Shown here: piece by piece, positions 24,476 through 36,734 of the stretch
How the letters are laid out: every line of letters starts with the position of its first letter
How positions within the stretch are numbered: position 1 is the stretch's first letter
DNA from: Timema cristinae
Taxonomy: Eukaryota; Arthropoda; Insecta; Phasmatodea; Timematidae
DNA: 64,000 nt
Reading direction: 5' to 3'
Assembly: GCA_039000515.1 (NCBI GenBank)
Contig: JBCFYV010011135.1
Location: 6,948,795 to 7,012,794, forward strand
The notes under the pieces: generated by a model
The model's input: only the letters and a program-made list of their open reading frames with translations
What the model was told of the DNA's origin: nothing
The model's database searches: none
Position numbers and translations under genes: made by a program

Positions 24476-24777
24476 AACAGGAGCTGTCTCACTAGATGTA
24501 GACTAGTACTATTGTTTTGAAAAATAATCTTGTGTGTCGAAAGTAAATAATCATTTTTGTGTCAACTATTTTTATAATATTAATTTATTTTGTATTTATA
24601 TAAGCTATGCCTCAATATATTATGTAATACCGCTGTAAAATATTTAATGATGTTGATATTTTAGTCATAATCCTTCATGTGGTATTAAAAAGGCCTATTC
24701 GGTTGTAAGCCAATTAAATATGAATCAGATAGCTGAAGCTATCATCTAACATTTTAGTGAGGCTTAACGCCACTTAT

Positions 24778-24954
24778 ATATCATATTCTAAAGAAAATTG
24801 ACAAAACTCTGCCTTAAAATATGAGTGAAGAATGACCATGGACACGGACGAATCCTGGATAGCTCAGTGGTAAGAGCATTGGGATACTAAGCCGAAGGTC
24901 CCGGTTTCGATTCCCGTGTCCAGGTGTCATTTTTCAATTTTCAGAATATGATAT
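24778..24954 (+). mobile_element. tRNA-like element with terminal inverted repeats
   Basis: The element starts ATATCATATTCT and ends AGAATATGATAT, a 12-bp inverted repeat that extends with gaps into GAAAATTG/CAATTTTC. It encloses a tRNA-like sequence at 24854-24924. Related copies are at 2165-2290, 27370-27450 and 46112-46355. Combining Pol III boxes with inverted termini is unusual; a SINE with fortuitous ends is the alternative. Confidence 0.55.
24854..24924 (+). tRNA. tRNA-like sequence, probably SINE/pseudo-tRNA
   Basis: CCTGGAT and GTCCAGG pair as a 7-bp acceptor stem (one G-T). AGCTCAGTGGTAAGAGC forms a D-arm with a GCTC/GAGC stem and matches an A box; GGTTTCGATTCC matches a B box. The anticodon stem is imperfect around a loop readable as ATACTAA, and the T stem pairs poorly. 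Its recurrence in the window argues for a mobile tRNA-derived element over a functional gene. Confidence 0.5.
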
Positions 24955-25069
24955 CCAATAAAATATATTTTATTTAAGTTTAATACTCACAAATGTCAAT
25001 CCTCAAAATTAATGAAATTATTTGAATTTTGAACTTATTATGAGATAGATAATTGAATCATGTTTAAAC

Positions 25070-25620
25070 TCTAGATTTTTTTAAAGGATATTTTCAATAT
25101 CGAGTTCTAAGCGTATCATTCGTTGATTCAATTGATTTTTTCTTAATGATTTTCAGCATCAATGTCTAAACATATATTCGTTAATATTTTATTTATTTTT
25201 ATTTATTTGAGATATTTAACGTACAAATTTTGAACTGGATGATTATATCAGAACCTGAGAATTTCTATGAGCGGGAGTGAAATGGCCCACTAATTTTGCC
25301 GGAAAAGTATTTTCACATTACTTCCATGGTTATCTTATATACCACAATGGACATGGGACCGACGACTTTACTTCTCCTCCAAAGGAAGCTGCACTACAGA
25401 TCGCTGCAGAGAAATCATGAAAATTGGAAAATTTCCATATTTTAAAATACTTCTTAAAATTATTTTCACGAGAAAATGAGAATTCCCATCAATATTGACA
25501 TTGATATTTTTCCAAGATTATTTTCAACACCAAGGTCTAAATGTTTAATTCAATGTTGATATTAATATTTTTTCTCCGATGATTTTCAACGTAGATGTCG
25601 AGTTTCCTAGATATCTCTTG
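25070..25620 (+). repeat. Degenerate tandem repeat, unit about 70 bp
   Basis: The phrase ATTTTCAACATCAATGTCTA followed by AA/TTCGTTGATATTGATATTTT recurs several times with heavy divergence. The stretch 25375-25500 instead resembles the body of the hairpin-ended family at 24000-24475. Confidence 0.4.
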
Positions 25621-25795
25621 ATGTGAACGTAGAGGTTTTCCTTTTTGCTGCGCAATCCCAGTGGATATAAAGATTCTATTCACCAGTGAACACACGCATT
25701 GATCAGTCGAATAGGTATTTTATTTGTGGCCTGCGGTTGCACTGAGGCGGTCAGTGGTTTGACCACCACCAATATCCTCTCTCTCTCCCCTCCAG

Positions 25796-25896
25796 AACAT
25801 CCACTTCAATAAAAGAGAAAGGTTTGGTGCAGATGTTCCATTCGAAGGGGAGTGGGGGACGTTATTGGAAGTGAAATATATTGGACTTCATCCAGG
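25796..25896 (+). other. Candidate internal exon (unrecognised)
   Basis: A strong polypyrimidine tract with CTCCAG ending at 25795 precedes a GC-richer segment open for 33 codons, including RFGADVPFEGEWGTLLEVKY. It is followed by GGTGAAAG, a usable donor, and the frame stops immediately after it. The composition differs from the AT-rich surroundings. The product is not recognised; an old transposon coding fragment is the main alternative. Confidence 0.25.
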
Positions 25897-25989
25897 GTGA
25901 AAGATTTATCGCTACCCACTTACGGATACCGCTCAGCGATATTTCCAAGTAGAAGGGTGCCTAATAGGTTACTTACTGGTCATTGCTCA

Positions 25990-26270
25990 TTTCGAATTAA
26001 CTTTCTATAAGAGGTTCAACAAGTTATTTAATGTTCAGTGTTCCTTTTGAACTATTATACCATAGGGTGTTCGAAAAAATAGTTACTGTTTAATGACATT
26101 CTTGGATTATTATACTTATAAGGTGTTCAACAAATTATTTAATGTTTAATTTGAATTACAATACTGTAAGGTGAACAACAAACTATTTAACTTTTATTGC
26201 TAATTTAGTATTTTCCTGCTATAATGGGTTAAACTATTTATTTAATATTTAGTGTTCCTTTTCGATTATT
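25990..26270 (+). repeat. Degenerate tandem repeat, unit about 70-85 bp, about 4 copies
   Basis: The phrases AGGTGTTCAACAAATTATTT, AATGTTTAGTGTTCCTTTT and ATTATTATACCATA recur in order with gaps. It is followed by an unrelated polypyrimidine-rich stretch. Confidence 0.55.
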
Positions 26271-26634
26271 TTTATTCAAGACTAGCCCCCTTCCCTGTAA
26301 AAAAATATTGTAAGGAATTCTGTAAAACAAAGCTTCAAATCATCCATCATGTCAATATAAAAACAAAACTTTCTTTTACTTTTTTTTTTTTTGAAAATAC
26401 AGTCCTACCATCACTGTATAGCCCCCTCTCTCTTTTATCTTCCCTCCTATTTTCATCTCAATCCTCTTTCACCACCCCTAACCCCCTTCACCAACCCCAC
26501 TTTCCCTTCAACAACGTTTTTTTTTCCAACGACTACATAATATAGGCCTATTATCGACATTTTTATGAGGAATAAATTAAATTTTCAAAATAAAATATAG
26601 CCTATGTGACTTGCTGATAATACAGCTTTATATT

Positions 26635-26730
26635 GTTGAAATAATTTTTAAAATCGGTCCGGTAGTTTTTGAGTTTATCCATTACAAACAAAAAATCAAA
26701 TCTTTCCTCTTTATAATATTAGTATAGATG
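26635..26730 (+). repeat. Likely transposon 3'-end fragment
   Basis: AAAATCGGTCCGGTAGTTTT TGAGTTTATCCATTACAAAC followed by CTCTTTATAATATTAGTATA is a phrase often found at the 3' ends of insect dispersed repeats. Confidence 0.4.
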
Positions 26731-27369
26731 TCAGACTATATAACTAATGGCATTTTATGAACAGTGACTATCATTTCAAAAGTTTTCTCTCACGGGAAAA
26801 TCCATTTTCAAATAACAACTGAGAAAAATTAGTGTTATCACTCCTATTCCCAAAAATGAAATAAGCTCTAGTTTGTGACACGCATTTTATGAAACCTAAG
26901 GGTGCTTACTTCAAGCATGTTTTTTCTGAAGTATATAATTGTTGTGAACCTGACGTCTTAGATTTCTTGACCAGTAAGCCAGGTAAATCATTATCTAAGC
27001 AACATATTGTAGTGAGATTAATGTCCGACTGCAGGCCTGCGGACTAAGCATGCTTGTCATTTGTCCACTCTCTTGCTCTACAATCTTGTTTAGCAGGTAT
27101 TCAACCAGCCTCACTGTCAGGAGGATTAGAGGAGACGGGGGGGGGGGGGGGGGTGTTTCCTTAGAATCTTGACCCTTATACAAGCAAGCACACGGTGGAC
27201 GATAGCCAGAAGATCCTCAGCCCGAGTTGTGGACAGTGAAGTGGGAGGACCGGTGTGGGTTGGTTTGTGTGCCCGGAAATGCGATAACATGACCAGTGAA
27301 TCTAGCTTTCGTGTAACGCAGGTCAGAACAGTGATTCGTGCGCGGAGACAAGTGGGGTATCTACATATA
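26731..27369. other. No supported gene
   Basis: Contains the 17-base G run at 27137 and a GC-richer patch at 27180-27360 that is open on both strands but unrecognised. Confidence 0.4.
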
Positions 27370-27450
27370 ATATTCGGAAAATTGAAAAATGACACCTGGA
27401 CACAGGTCCAATTCCCGTGTCCAGGTGTTATTTTTCAATTTTCAGAATAT
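27370..27450. repeat. 34-bp-arm hairpin made of two tRNA-like element ends
   Basis: Arms 27370-27403 and 27417-27450 are inverted with two mismatches and a 13-base loop. Each arm is the 3' end of the tRNA-like family (CACCTGGACAC next to AATTGAAAAATGA). It looks like an inverted dimer whose centre has been deleted. Confidence 0.8.
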
Positions 27451-27459
27451 ATAATAATA

Positions 27460-27583
27460 ATATCAACATACCACCATCACCACACACCACCATGAAAGAG
27501 TTTATTTTACTGTGAGTGTCAGCTAAACTCTCACAGTAAAATAAACTCTTTCATGGCGGCGTGTGGTAGTGGTAGCTTGATAT
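27460..27583. repeat. Second hairpin, perfect 26-bp inner arms
   Basis: CATGAAAGAGTTTATTTTAC plus TGTGAG at 27491-27516 is perfectly inverted at 27530-27555 around a 13-base loop. Imperfect outer arms extend to ATATCAA (27460-27466) and TTGATAT (27577-27583). It is unrelated in sequence to the adjacent hairpin. Confidence 0.85.
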
Positions 27584-28228
27584 CCCTGCATATCATTGAA
27601 AGCAGTCCACTTTATGTATGATCCATCGACGCAACATTGCCATCAAATTGTTCCTTCCAATCCTTTTCTAAACATTTTGTTTTATCTTTGCATTTGAACA
27701 AAAGGATTATCAAATTTCACATTAAATTATTTTGGATTTGTACAGTTTTCGTAGTTTGAGTCTGAGGAAGTTGTGAGAAGTCAAAGGGTGTATGTCTTGA
27801 ATACATTGGTTCAAAAGGTTTGTGTTGTTTTAAATGTTCGATTGAGGAAACTAATCTCTAAGTTTGTACATGCTGTGGCGAATTTCACTTCTCATTCGTC
27901 ACATCTCTGGCTACATTTGACGATATGTTATAGAGGAATATTCAACATAAAACACAAATAAGCCTCGTAAAACCATTAACTTAACTAGGGCAACACCAGC
28001 AATATATTATTATATCTAGTACTATCAATATGTATTATGATTACGATTGTTTAATATTGTTTTCAATATTTTCAATAGCGTGATTTCTTGTAAATTTGCC
28101 CTTAATCACGTAAGTATACATGTCCCTTCTCGGGCCTCTCATAATTCAAAATTATTTTCTGTCGACAACTCTTAGAAGACGAGCCCTATATGCCATTGTA
28201 TCTACAGCTCTACTTACAGATTCGTCGA
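27584..28228. other. No supported gene
   Basis: AT-rich spacer between the paired hairpins and a SINE. Confidence 0.5.
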
Positions 28229-28482
28229 ATTCTACTTTTATTATTATTATTATTAGCACCGCGTCTTACTGCCCGTTCGGGTTGTACGCACTTACGCTAA
28301 TGTGTAATGGTAGGGTGATTGTGCGATGAAATGAAGGACCTACAGTTTAACGTGGAATCCGAACCACGGTGGCGACCTGGCATTCCCCACATTCACAAGA
28401 TGTCTTGTCAGAGGTGAAGGAAGGGTTTGGCAATCAGATAAATCTTTGCTGGGACCGAGGATTGAACCCGGGCCGCCAGCAT
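28229..28482 (-). mobile_element. SINE family 1 copy, 5' truncated
   Basis: The plus strand starts with ATT repeats and AGCACCGCGTCTTACTGCCC, then the family body (GGAATCCGAACCACGGTGGC), and ends at a B-box-like GGTTCAATCC on the minus strand. The A-box end is missing. Confidence 0.8.
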
Positions 28483-28884
28483 AGTCTACTTTTATTATTA
28501 AAGTAAAGCCAAACTCAGAGAGTTATTTAAGGAGCTCCCCTATAGCTAATTTATCCTGGAGAGACTTTGCCTCGAATATTTAAATTTACTTTACACTGAT
28601 CTATCTTTTGCTTATTGTTATCCTTTTTAAATACTTACGTTTTTACTACGATTTTTATATTATTATTATCATCTATCATTAATAACTATGTCATATTTGT
28701 CATATTTTTATATGTGTCATTAATTAGCTATTTTTTTATTTAGTATGCTTTAAGGGTACGTGTGTACTTTTCAGTGCTGGCCTGTTATATGTCTCAACAC
28801 TATAATAAAGGAAATTGAAATAGAATTGAGATTATTATTATTATTATTACATATCACCGTATCTTACTGCCTGCTTAGATTATA

Positions 28885-29075
28885 TTCATATATGAAAATT
28901 ATTATAATGGGGTAGGAATAAGCAAGGAATCATTTCAAAGATAATATACTCGCATAAGCATGGAGAAAGAGTGGGAAATAATTTTGAAGAAACCACCCTC
29001 ATTAGACCTGACAGGAACTCGAACCCTGATCCCCTCCTCATCAGAAAGCCAGTCTAAAGAGAGAATGACGCCTTA
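28885..29075 (-). mobile_element. SINE family 2 relative on the minus strand
   Basis: The plus strand carries ATAAGCATGGAGAAAGAGTG then GACAGGAACTCGAACCCTGA, an inverted B box, and AGAATGACGCCTTAGAC at the head. It abuts the hAT-like candidate at 29079. Confidence 0.45.
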
Positions 29076-29078
29076 GAC

Positions 29079-29496
29079 TAGGGGTTTGCAGTCTTTCAGG
29101 GATATGATCAATCCATAAACTTATCAAACGTCCCGCGAGCACACATCGTTTCTAAACCACACTTTTTCTTTTTTTTAAATACACTTATTATTTATTCATT
29201 AAATTCAATAATTCCTTAAATAATTATGTCCCTACATTTATAGAAAAAAAGTACATTTTCATATTAAACTAATTCATTTCTTTATTACGTAAATAATAAT
29301 TATGACCGAGCAAGATTAATTTATTCACTCTCAAATATCATTTGAATGTTTTTAAAATATTTTCAAGCACCTACGTGATTGACTGAAAATTGTCACAAAA
29401 CCAACCCGTCGATCACTATCGACGAGTTGTCAATCACTATCGATGGGGTGCCGATCACTACCTTAGACGAGTCGGCCACTGAAAAGGGTTAGAACA
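29079..29496. mobile_element. Possible second hAT-like non-autonomous element
   Basis: GGGGTTTGCAGTCTTTCAGG on the left and, inverted, CTAACCCTTTTCAGTGGC on the right resemble insect hAT ends. Just inside the right end, CGATCACTATCGACGAG-type phrases repeat three times. No convincing 8-bp target duplication is seen. Confidence 0.35.
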
Positions 29497-30159
29497 ACAA
29501 CATTAATAATATAGTAAACTGTTATAATTGTTGATCTAAATAGATATCTTTACTATCCATAAAAGCAGCTTGAAATGTCAATTATTAATAGAACCAAGGT
29601 TTACTTAAAGATAAGATCTGACCAGTGTATGCCATGCAAGGTTATCGAGTCGTTACCTTCCATCGAGAGAGTATTCTATTGAAACTAGCAGACTCCCTGT
29701 AGTCCATCTATCACCCCGCGGTCGACGTGGTAACATCTTGATAGATCGCAAGGTGCTGAACTGTCGCCTCCTAGGGACACATGTATCTACCCCTTCCACT
29801 CTCCACCATCAACCCTTCTCAACCCACCGCAAGACCAACCCCTCACCTATCAATTTTTCAGAGGTCGTTCCCTAGGGAATCTCCCTGGACAGACACCTGG
29901 AGAGTGAGAGTTATTGTCAGACGGAAACAGAAGGAAGTCTCTGACCTCTACAGTAAGGATGTGTGGCTATAGTACGCTTACTTACAACTAAGGAAACAAG
30001 TTTTTATATCTAACTTAACATTTTTAAACTGCATCAATATTAAGATCTAGCTAATAACCCTTTATTTGAGTGGGTTTAAAAATAAACGGATCCAATGATG
30101 ACAAAATGTGTGGTTATGTCAAATAATACAGAATCGTATTTCAACAACTCAGCTCAGTA

Positions 30160-30330
30160 TGAAGCGTGTCTGCAGCTGAGCTAGGGTTCCGGGTTACACT
30201 GAAATATGTCTCACTGGTGAAATGTGTGTTTTCCCCTTCACAGTGGTGCGATAGTGGCTGAAGGAATGGGTAGTTCGTCTGTTTTATATTTAAGTTAGTC
30301 TCGTAAGCTGATAGAGCCCATAATCATTCT
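30160..30330 (+). mobile_element. SINE family 3 fragment
   Basis: CTGCAGCTGAGCTAGGGTTC and a body with CACTGGTGAAATGTGTGTTT and CCCCTTCACAGTGG match the family; the B box is damaged. Confidence 0.4.
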
Positions 30331-30509
30331 CTTCAAAAAGTGCACGTTAAATACCTAAAATAGAAAAAAAAATATATACAGTATTATGTTAATTTCTTAT
30401 TACAAAAATTTTCCAAACAATTGTTAAATATAATAACAAAAATTAAAGCTATGTTATTATTGGTTACGAACCCGGCTTCTCTAGCTTAGAGTTTAGAGTC
30501 TATTGTTCT

Positions 30510-30720
30510 ATAAACAAAACTCCCTTGCATTATCCCGCGATAGAGGCATACCGACCAAGCAGCCGCTGTATGTTGATGAAGATTGTACCGACTTATGTGG
30601 ATAGAGGGTGTCATGTGGTCAGCACAATAATCCCACTAGCTATTAATATATGTTATCTATACTTGGGACACTACTTTATCATCCAAGTAACTCCCCATTT
30701 GTCCTCAAGACTGAGTTGAG
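30510..30720. repeat. Dispersed repeat related to the body at 12500-12745
   Basis: GGTGTCATGTGGTCAGCACA followed by a run ending in TAACTCCCCATTTGTCCTC follows the order of the sequence at 12560-12680. A further fragment is at 49100-49230 (GGTGTCATGTGGCGAACACA). Confidence 0.5.
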
Positions 30721-33700
30721 TGATCTAAAGTCGACATTTTATTTCAAGATGACCATCATTTCACATATATAACTAAGAACCCTTCAAAGTTAGTCCAATG
30801 AAAATCAGATGAGTATAAGCTGGGGAAAAGATAAGAAACAGTTGAATGTAGCCCCCATATAGAAACAAAATGGCGGACATAATTTTAATTAGACTATATG
30901 CTAACCAGACGTCCGAGCTATGTTCGATTGAAATTTAGGCATAATCAGTTTGGTGGTTTTTGTGTAAAAAAGTAGCAAACAGTAAAAAACTAATTATTAT
31001 AGAGTAGTTGACTTGAAACAACAACATTGTGGACATAGCAAGCCCCCAGTTATATATTATTACGCTCTGAGATGTGTTACTTTAAAATACATTCTTCATG
31101 TGCACGCCTCATTGATCCTTGGTCATATTTCATTCCTTCTCTATAAACATATTTACAAAATCCTTAAATATTTTATTTTAAAATAATATTCATCCCAACT
31201 TAATCAATTTTATTTATTTGTTGACACGTGGAAGGTTAAGTTAAACTAGCTTGGGATGGTCTATATTAATAAAAATATTGAGTATTTAGGTATAAGATAC
31301 AATTGGCTTCATAATAAGAACTATTAGATTCCCAGTATTCCTTTAAATATTTACCCTGTATCACTCTTAGATAGCTCATAGACTAGATAGCGTTTGCAGC
31401 GCTAACTTGAGATATAGACTCTTGTACAACGAATCCTGTTCACTTGGCTACGAAAGCTAGCACCAGAATCATCACCAATCGATGACAAGAATTCAAACTA
31501 TATAATTTCTATTCATACAGTATAGCACCATTGAATAAACTTTGGGAAGGTTTATAATCTTTAAAACAGACAAGTATTTTATATATCACTTTTAAACATT
31601 CCTTGCCTATAAACTAAGAATAATAATAGTGATTACTTACACATTTACCGGGATATTACTAAAACCATTAAAATTTCCAAAATTGGTTATGGCCATCAGC
31701 CAACGGAATTTTTAAAATCATTGACGATATTCTTTTACTTTAGTAAATTATTAATAAAGTATGTGGGAATTTTATATCATTTTACAATATCCTTTCAGTA
31801 AACATTAACGTTAAAAGTTTTGTCAATATTTAACTTAAGTACAACATCTCATTTTCAATATCTAATGAAACTAGCCAGTCCCCTTAAACCGTATTATGCA
31901 CTGGGATGAATACATTAAATTTAAAACTAATCAACTATTAGCTATGTGTCTCTCGTATTATGATATATATTTTATATTTATGAGCTACGATAGTAATTAT
32001 TATGCCCTGACCAGTTCTGCTTGGAGGAGGTTGGAAGTACGAAAGGGCCTTAGAGGAGAATCAATGATTTATATTTCCCTCGTGCTCCTGTTTCTTAGGA
32101 GCACTAATCACCCAAAACAAATATACAGGAGAAAGTCTTGCTTGAATTACAATGAAAGCGCAGAAATAAAAGCCATAGACTCTAAAAATAATCCTAACGA
32201 TAAATATGAATCTAATTGGAAATATTTATTTTATTTTCCCAATTAGATAGTGCAAATATTATGTTAATAACGCACTTAATTTCATATATTTTATGATAAA
32301 ATTGGACACCAACATTCCATTGTTTTTGACCTCATTAATCCCTTGGATGGCCCTGAGCCTAGCTTTGAATACAAGGGCTTGCCCTACCATCTCAGAGGGT
32401 CAAGAGTCATTTTGGATGCTTTATCAATTTATCAAGCACTTAAAAGTATATTTATCCAGGAGCTATTGCTTGGAAATAAAACAAAACTAGCAGGTCATAG
32501 AAATTTAGATTGGTAATATGGATGTAAAATAGTAGTAGTTAATTACAATATTTTAATACACATTATTTTGAGAGAAAGGGAAAGAGGTGAAAAATTATAT
32601 ACATTCATTTTAATACATATTTTACCAGGGCAGCACACTTTCTTTGAATCAACATTTTTATTAACACTTTTGTATGAAACCTAGATTATGTTCCGGAGTT
32701 ATAAGTGAGGGAAAACCTCACAGGAGATGTGATAGAAATATGGATAGTCTTTTATGAATACAATTTTGATATATGTTAATACCTACTAAAGCAAGAATAT
32801 TATTTTTAGTGCAATACTTGTGAGATTAATCAAACATTCTTCCATATTTTCGTAGGAACCTAAGGAACATGCCATATTAAGGTATTCTGGAGACACATTT
32901 GAGTATTGGACCGTTAATATATAATTAGGTTGAGTATACTAACTAAATTAGGTGTATATTTAGAAGTGAAGTAAATATTTCTTGAGTTAAAACTTAACCC
33001 AAATATCTAGCACTAGAGTGCAATGGCTGAACAAGTGGGTTGTTTACGTGGTCATAAACCCCCACTTATCCACCTCAATTTAATGCATAAAAAAATAATT
33101 ATGAAACCTTAACTTACTTTAAAAATATATATTTAGTATGAAACTGTACATTTTTGTCCGAACAAATATTGACCTATTTTATGGGTATAAATTGGCCAAT
33201 GAAAGCGTTAATAAAGAATAATGTGTTGACCTAAAGATGTACAACCTCTCATAAAATTACAACAATGTTTACAGGAAGTGAAAAAAATTGCACTATTCGT
33301 TCCCCTCCACCTACGTGGATGGATATTTGTAACCATTGGCTATTTTTATCTAAATATTGTGCAATTAGTGCTCAGGTTTGCTAGTTGTAACAAATACACT
33401 AAAAATCATTAACAAAATGTGTACTATTGAAATTTAAATTGTGGTTGAGTTATAGAAACCTACTTGCGGCCTCCACAACTCCAAACCAGTTTTATAGTTA
33501 CACTACTGCCTGTGTAGTGGTCTGCTTTATTTTGGAAGTTCTAAGATGAGACATGGGACTTTTACGTCCAAATTGAGAGTAGAAGTACAATTATAATTAT
33601 TGTTAGTGGATCGGCCTTGTGTAAAATTTCCTTTCTACTTTATGAAGCGTGTGAATACCTTTAATGAATACAAGTTATTCAAATAGTCCCCAACTACATC

Positions 33701-34250
33701 TTTATCATTAAAAATAGTAAAATTGTGGAGTTAATGTAGAGGGAATTACCATAGTTCCCATTAAATCCTTTAAAACTTATGCAAGGTTGGACAAAATCCA
33801 TGTTTAAACATACCACTCTGTTTGAACTTGACACAAATTATAACATCTCTTACAATACCTGATGTTTGAACAACCATATACAATCTAATAGCTCTATTTT
33901 GATCTACTCAATTTGCTTAAGAGCATTAGTTTTAGATTACATAACGAGTTTTCCTACATCCAACATTTTGTTAATTGGCTTACATTTCCAGTAGTAAGAA
34001 CAAACTTCCAAAGGCAATATCGAATAATGAGCTATTGTAGCAATTAGTTTTTTTTTAAACAAATGCGGAATTAAAACCATATTTTGATAAATTTATTTCT
34101 TTGGGGTTATGTGGTTGAATAGGATTTTAAGGCCAGGGTAGTGGTATATACTTACAACAAAATATTTTAGTAACCCAGATAAATATAATATTGTTTCATT
34201 AGCCAAGGTAAATATAATGTTTTACATTTTTTTTTAACCTATAGCATATT
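30721..34250. other. No supported gene over about 3.5 kb
   Basis: The longest stretch free of obvious repeats. Open frames such as 31896-32246 (116 codons) have low-complexity composition and no recognised motif. It may be intronic or intergenic. Confidence 0.45.
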
Positions 34251-34779
34251 TGACCGGGAGGTACTGTACATAGAATCAAGCTCGGTCCCCTGTATGTAGA
34301 CTATTTACACCATCTGTGGTACAGAACGATACCCGGGGTACACCTTCACACGTCGTTCTCACAATGAGATGATGATATAGTGATTATGGAGGTGTGGAGC
34401 CATTAGTGATCTTAAGCCTACCTAACCAGACCATGGTGATAGTAGGGACAGTTCATCTTTCATGGTACTAGCCAGGTATTGAACCCAGGACCCCTAGCTT
34501 CGTATCCAGGTGCACTAACCTCCATTCCCCGGGGCCAGGTTGCGTGCAATAATCTAAGCCTTTAATGAATATCTGCTATGAGCATCATCATTTGAGTATT
34601 TTTTTCACATCATTTAAAAAGTTCTGATAAAAAGATAGGATTGGTTTTAACAGATATTAAAGAACAATTAGGATTACTTTCATTGCTAATGAAACCAGAT
34701 TTTATTTATTCGCCCCAAAGTACTATTTTTTTGTAAAATACCAAACAAAATACATAACATACCTTAAGTTACACGTTTC

Positions 34780-35010
34780 GGGGGCTTAGAGGTCTAAGGC
34801 GTCACTCACGTAACTGGCTGGAATGTTGATGACGGAGAGATTGGGGTTGGAATCCCGTTGAGTTTCTCTAAGGTTTTCCACTTTCTCTCAACACAAGTTT
34901 TGGGTACACTTCCTCTAAATTAAACCTGCTCATCCCTAGAACATTATCTTATCTAATGCATATCTATATACCCTGAACGGATATTGAAACGCTGTGACAA
35001 TAACACAAAA
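34780..35010 (+). mobile_element. SINE family 2 copy, decayed
   Basis: GAGGTCTAAGGCGTCACTCA, GATTGGGGTTGGAATCCCGT and TTTTCCACTTTCTCTCAACA follow the head and body order of family 2. The tail is poorly preserved. Confidence 0.5.
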
Positions 35011-35432
35011 CAATCTCTTATTCATTTCAAGCCTATCCCAAGCATTACCACTGTTATTTAACTAAACTTTGTTGGTCCTGTGACTTACTAGCCATCAAGA
35101 TCTTACCAATAATATAGACAAGGTACCACCTCTGTGGTAAAACCTAATAAATAAACATGAACGTTTTTCAAATGTTGTTCGCGTGTAAAATGTAAATCTC
35201 ATATTCTGTTGTGTCATGTTGGAAGCGACCACATTATGTTCTTAGACATTTTCCTTTCACGTACTTAGCCTATTGACTTACTGAACCTAGTTTCGGGTAT
35301 TTAATAATAATTTATTATTATTATATACAGTTAAATAAAGTACACATTATTCACAATACGTAGGTAGACAATTTTAATATAATTTATTTATTATTATTAG
35401 CACAGCATCTTACTACCCGTTCGGGTTATACG

Positions 35433-36194
35433 CACTATAATTTATTTACGAAGCTTAATTCATTAAGACCTATTTTCAAGTCCTTCCTCTTTTAGAAGTC
35501 CCAGAATATGTAATAAATTATTTTATCCATTTCTAAGTAAATCTTGAATAGATTTCTTGCAGGTTTACCTAATTCCTGAAATATAAGTTAGTCAAGTTAA
35601 TATAATTGATTAAAATTCCTAAAAAATAATTTTAAACATTTTTAAAATGAAAATACATTGGATAGTACTCCTATATTTTATTCACTACTTTTGAAATGAT
35701 CATATTCTATTTAGATTTAAGTTAATTTGATTGACTAAAATTCTTTTAAATTAATTTAAAAATTTAAAAATGTAAATCTATTAGATTATATTCCTAGAAT
35801 TAATTACTTACTTTAAAAATAGTTATTTAGATTTAAGTTAATTAAGTTGATTAGAATTCTTATAAATTATTTTTAAAAATGTAAATATAGAAAGGTTATG
35901 TTATATTAGGTTAGCTAAGTAAAGTTCGGTAAGGTTATATTAGCTATTGATTTATTCTTTTGTTTAAATGTTATGTTGAACACATTTCTAGCTCATTACC
36001 ATGAATAAATTTAAATACATGTTTTGATCGCCCTGAACGCGTTGAAAGTTTTTGTGATTGTTACGATGTCGGTCGCTTTGAGAACAATCACGTCTAATAC
36101 GTAACAAATTCTCTCATTATTAAATTTAGTGTAGAGATGAAGATCGGTAAATATTTTAATCAAACTAATAAATTAGTTTCGGCTCTAGCGCGAA
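35433..36194. other. No supported gene; degenerate repeats
   Basis: The phrase ATTTAAGTTAATTTGATTGA with TAAATTCTTTTAAATTAATT recurs loosely at 35590-35900, suggesting an old tandem repeat of about 110-120 bp. Confidence 0.4.
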
Positions 36195-36320
36195 GTATAG
36201 ACATTGCAAAATGCACTTTTCTGGTTTCAGGTCGTCATGAAACGTCAATATTTAACAAAATCTTAAGTTTTTTTTACGATCACAATACTTTCTCTCCAAG
36301 TTGCCAAGAGAAAGTAAAAA
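36195..36320 (+). repeat. Hairpin-ended family copy
   Basis: TTTCTGGTTTCAGGTCGTCA, ACGTCAATATTTAACAAAAT and ACGATCACAA lead to the hairpin ACTTTCTCTC/AAGAGAAAGT at 36287-36315 with a 9-base loop (one mismatch). Confidence 0.7.
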
Positions 36321-36734
36321 TAGAAAGAAAGGAATAAAATCCCACTTCAATCAAAGGCGCAATATTAATAAACACACCGACATGTATTTCAATCTCACCT
36401 TTATCTTGCGAGATGATAACCATTCTATCCCCATCTTCTTCCACTGTAACACCCCCTTTTGCAGCTTTATTCCATTCTTCCCATCTTAAAGATCTTCCTT
36501 CCCACTCTTGGCCCGCTCTTCATCACCCTCTTATCCTGCTACACATATTTTTCCTTTATCATATTTCTTGTTCACGCAGACTACTGTAACCCCGGGTTTT
36601 CCCCACCACAAACCCCTCACCTCGTTCCACACTCCGACATTTTTCAGCACAACTTATCTATCTCTGTCTTGTAGGCATCGGTTGCCGGTAACGCACACAC
36701 TCCATTATACTACACTGCAGTAGTTGCTCTTGAC

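Noticed and set aside
24854..24924. A functional tRNA gene
   Set aside because: The acceptor stem is good, but the anticodon and T stems are imperfect and the sequence recurs as part of a mobile element.
31896..32246. 116-codon open frame as a gene
   Set aside because: No recognised motif, low-complexity composition, and no splice or promoter signals around it.
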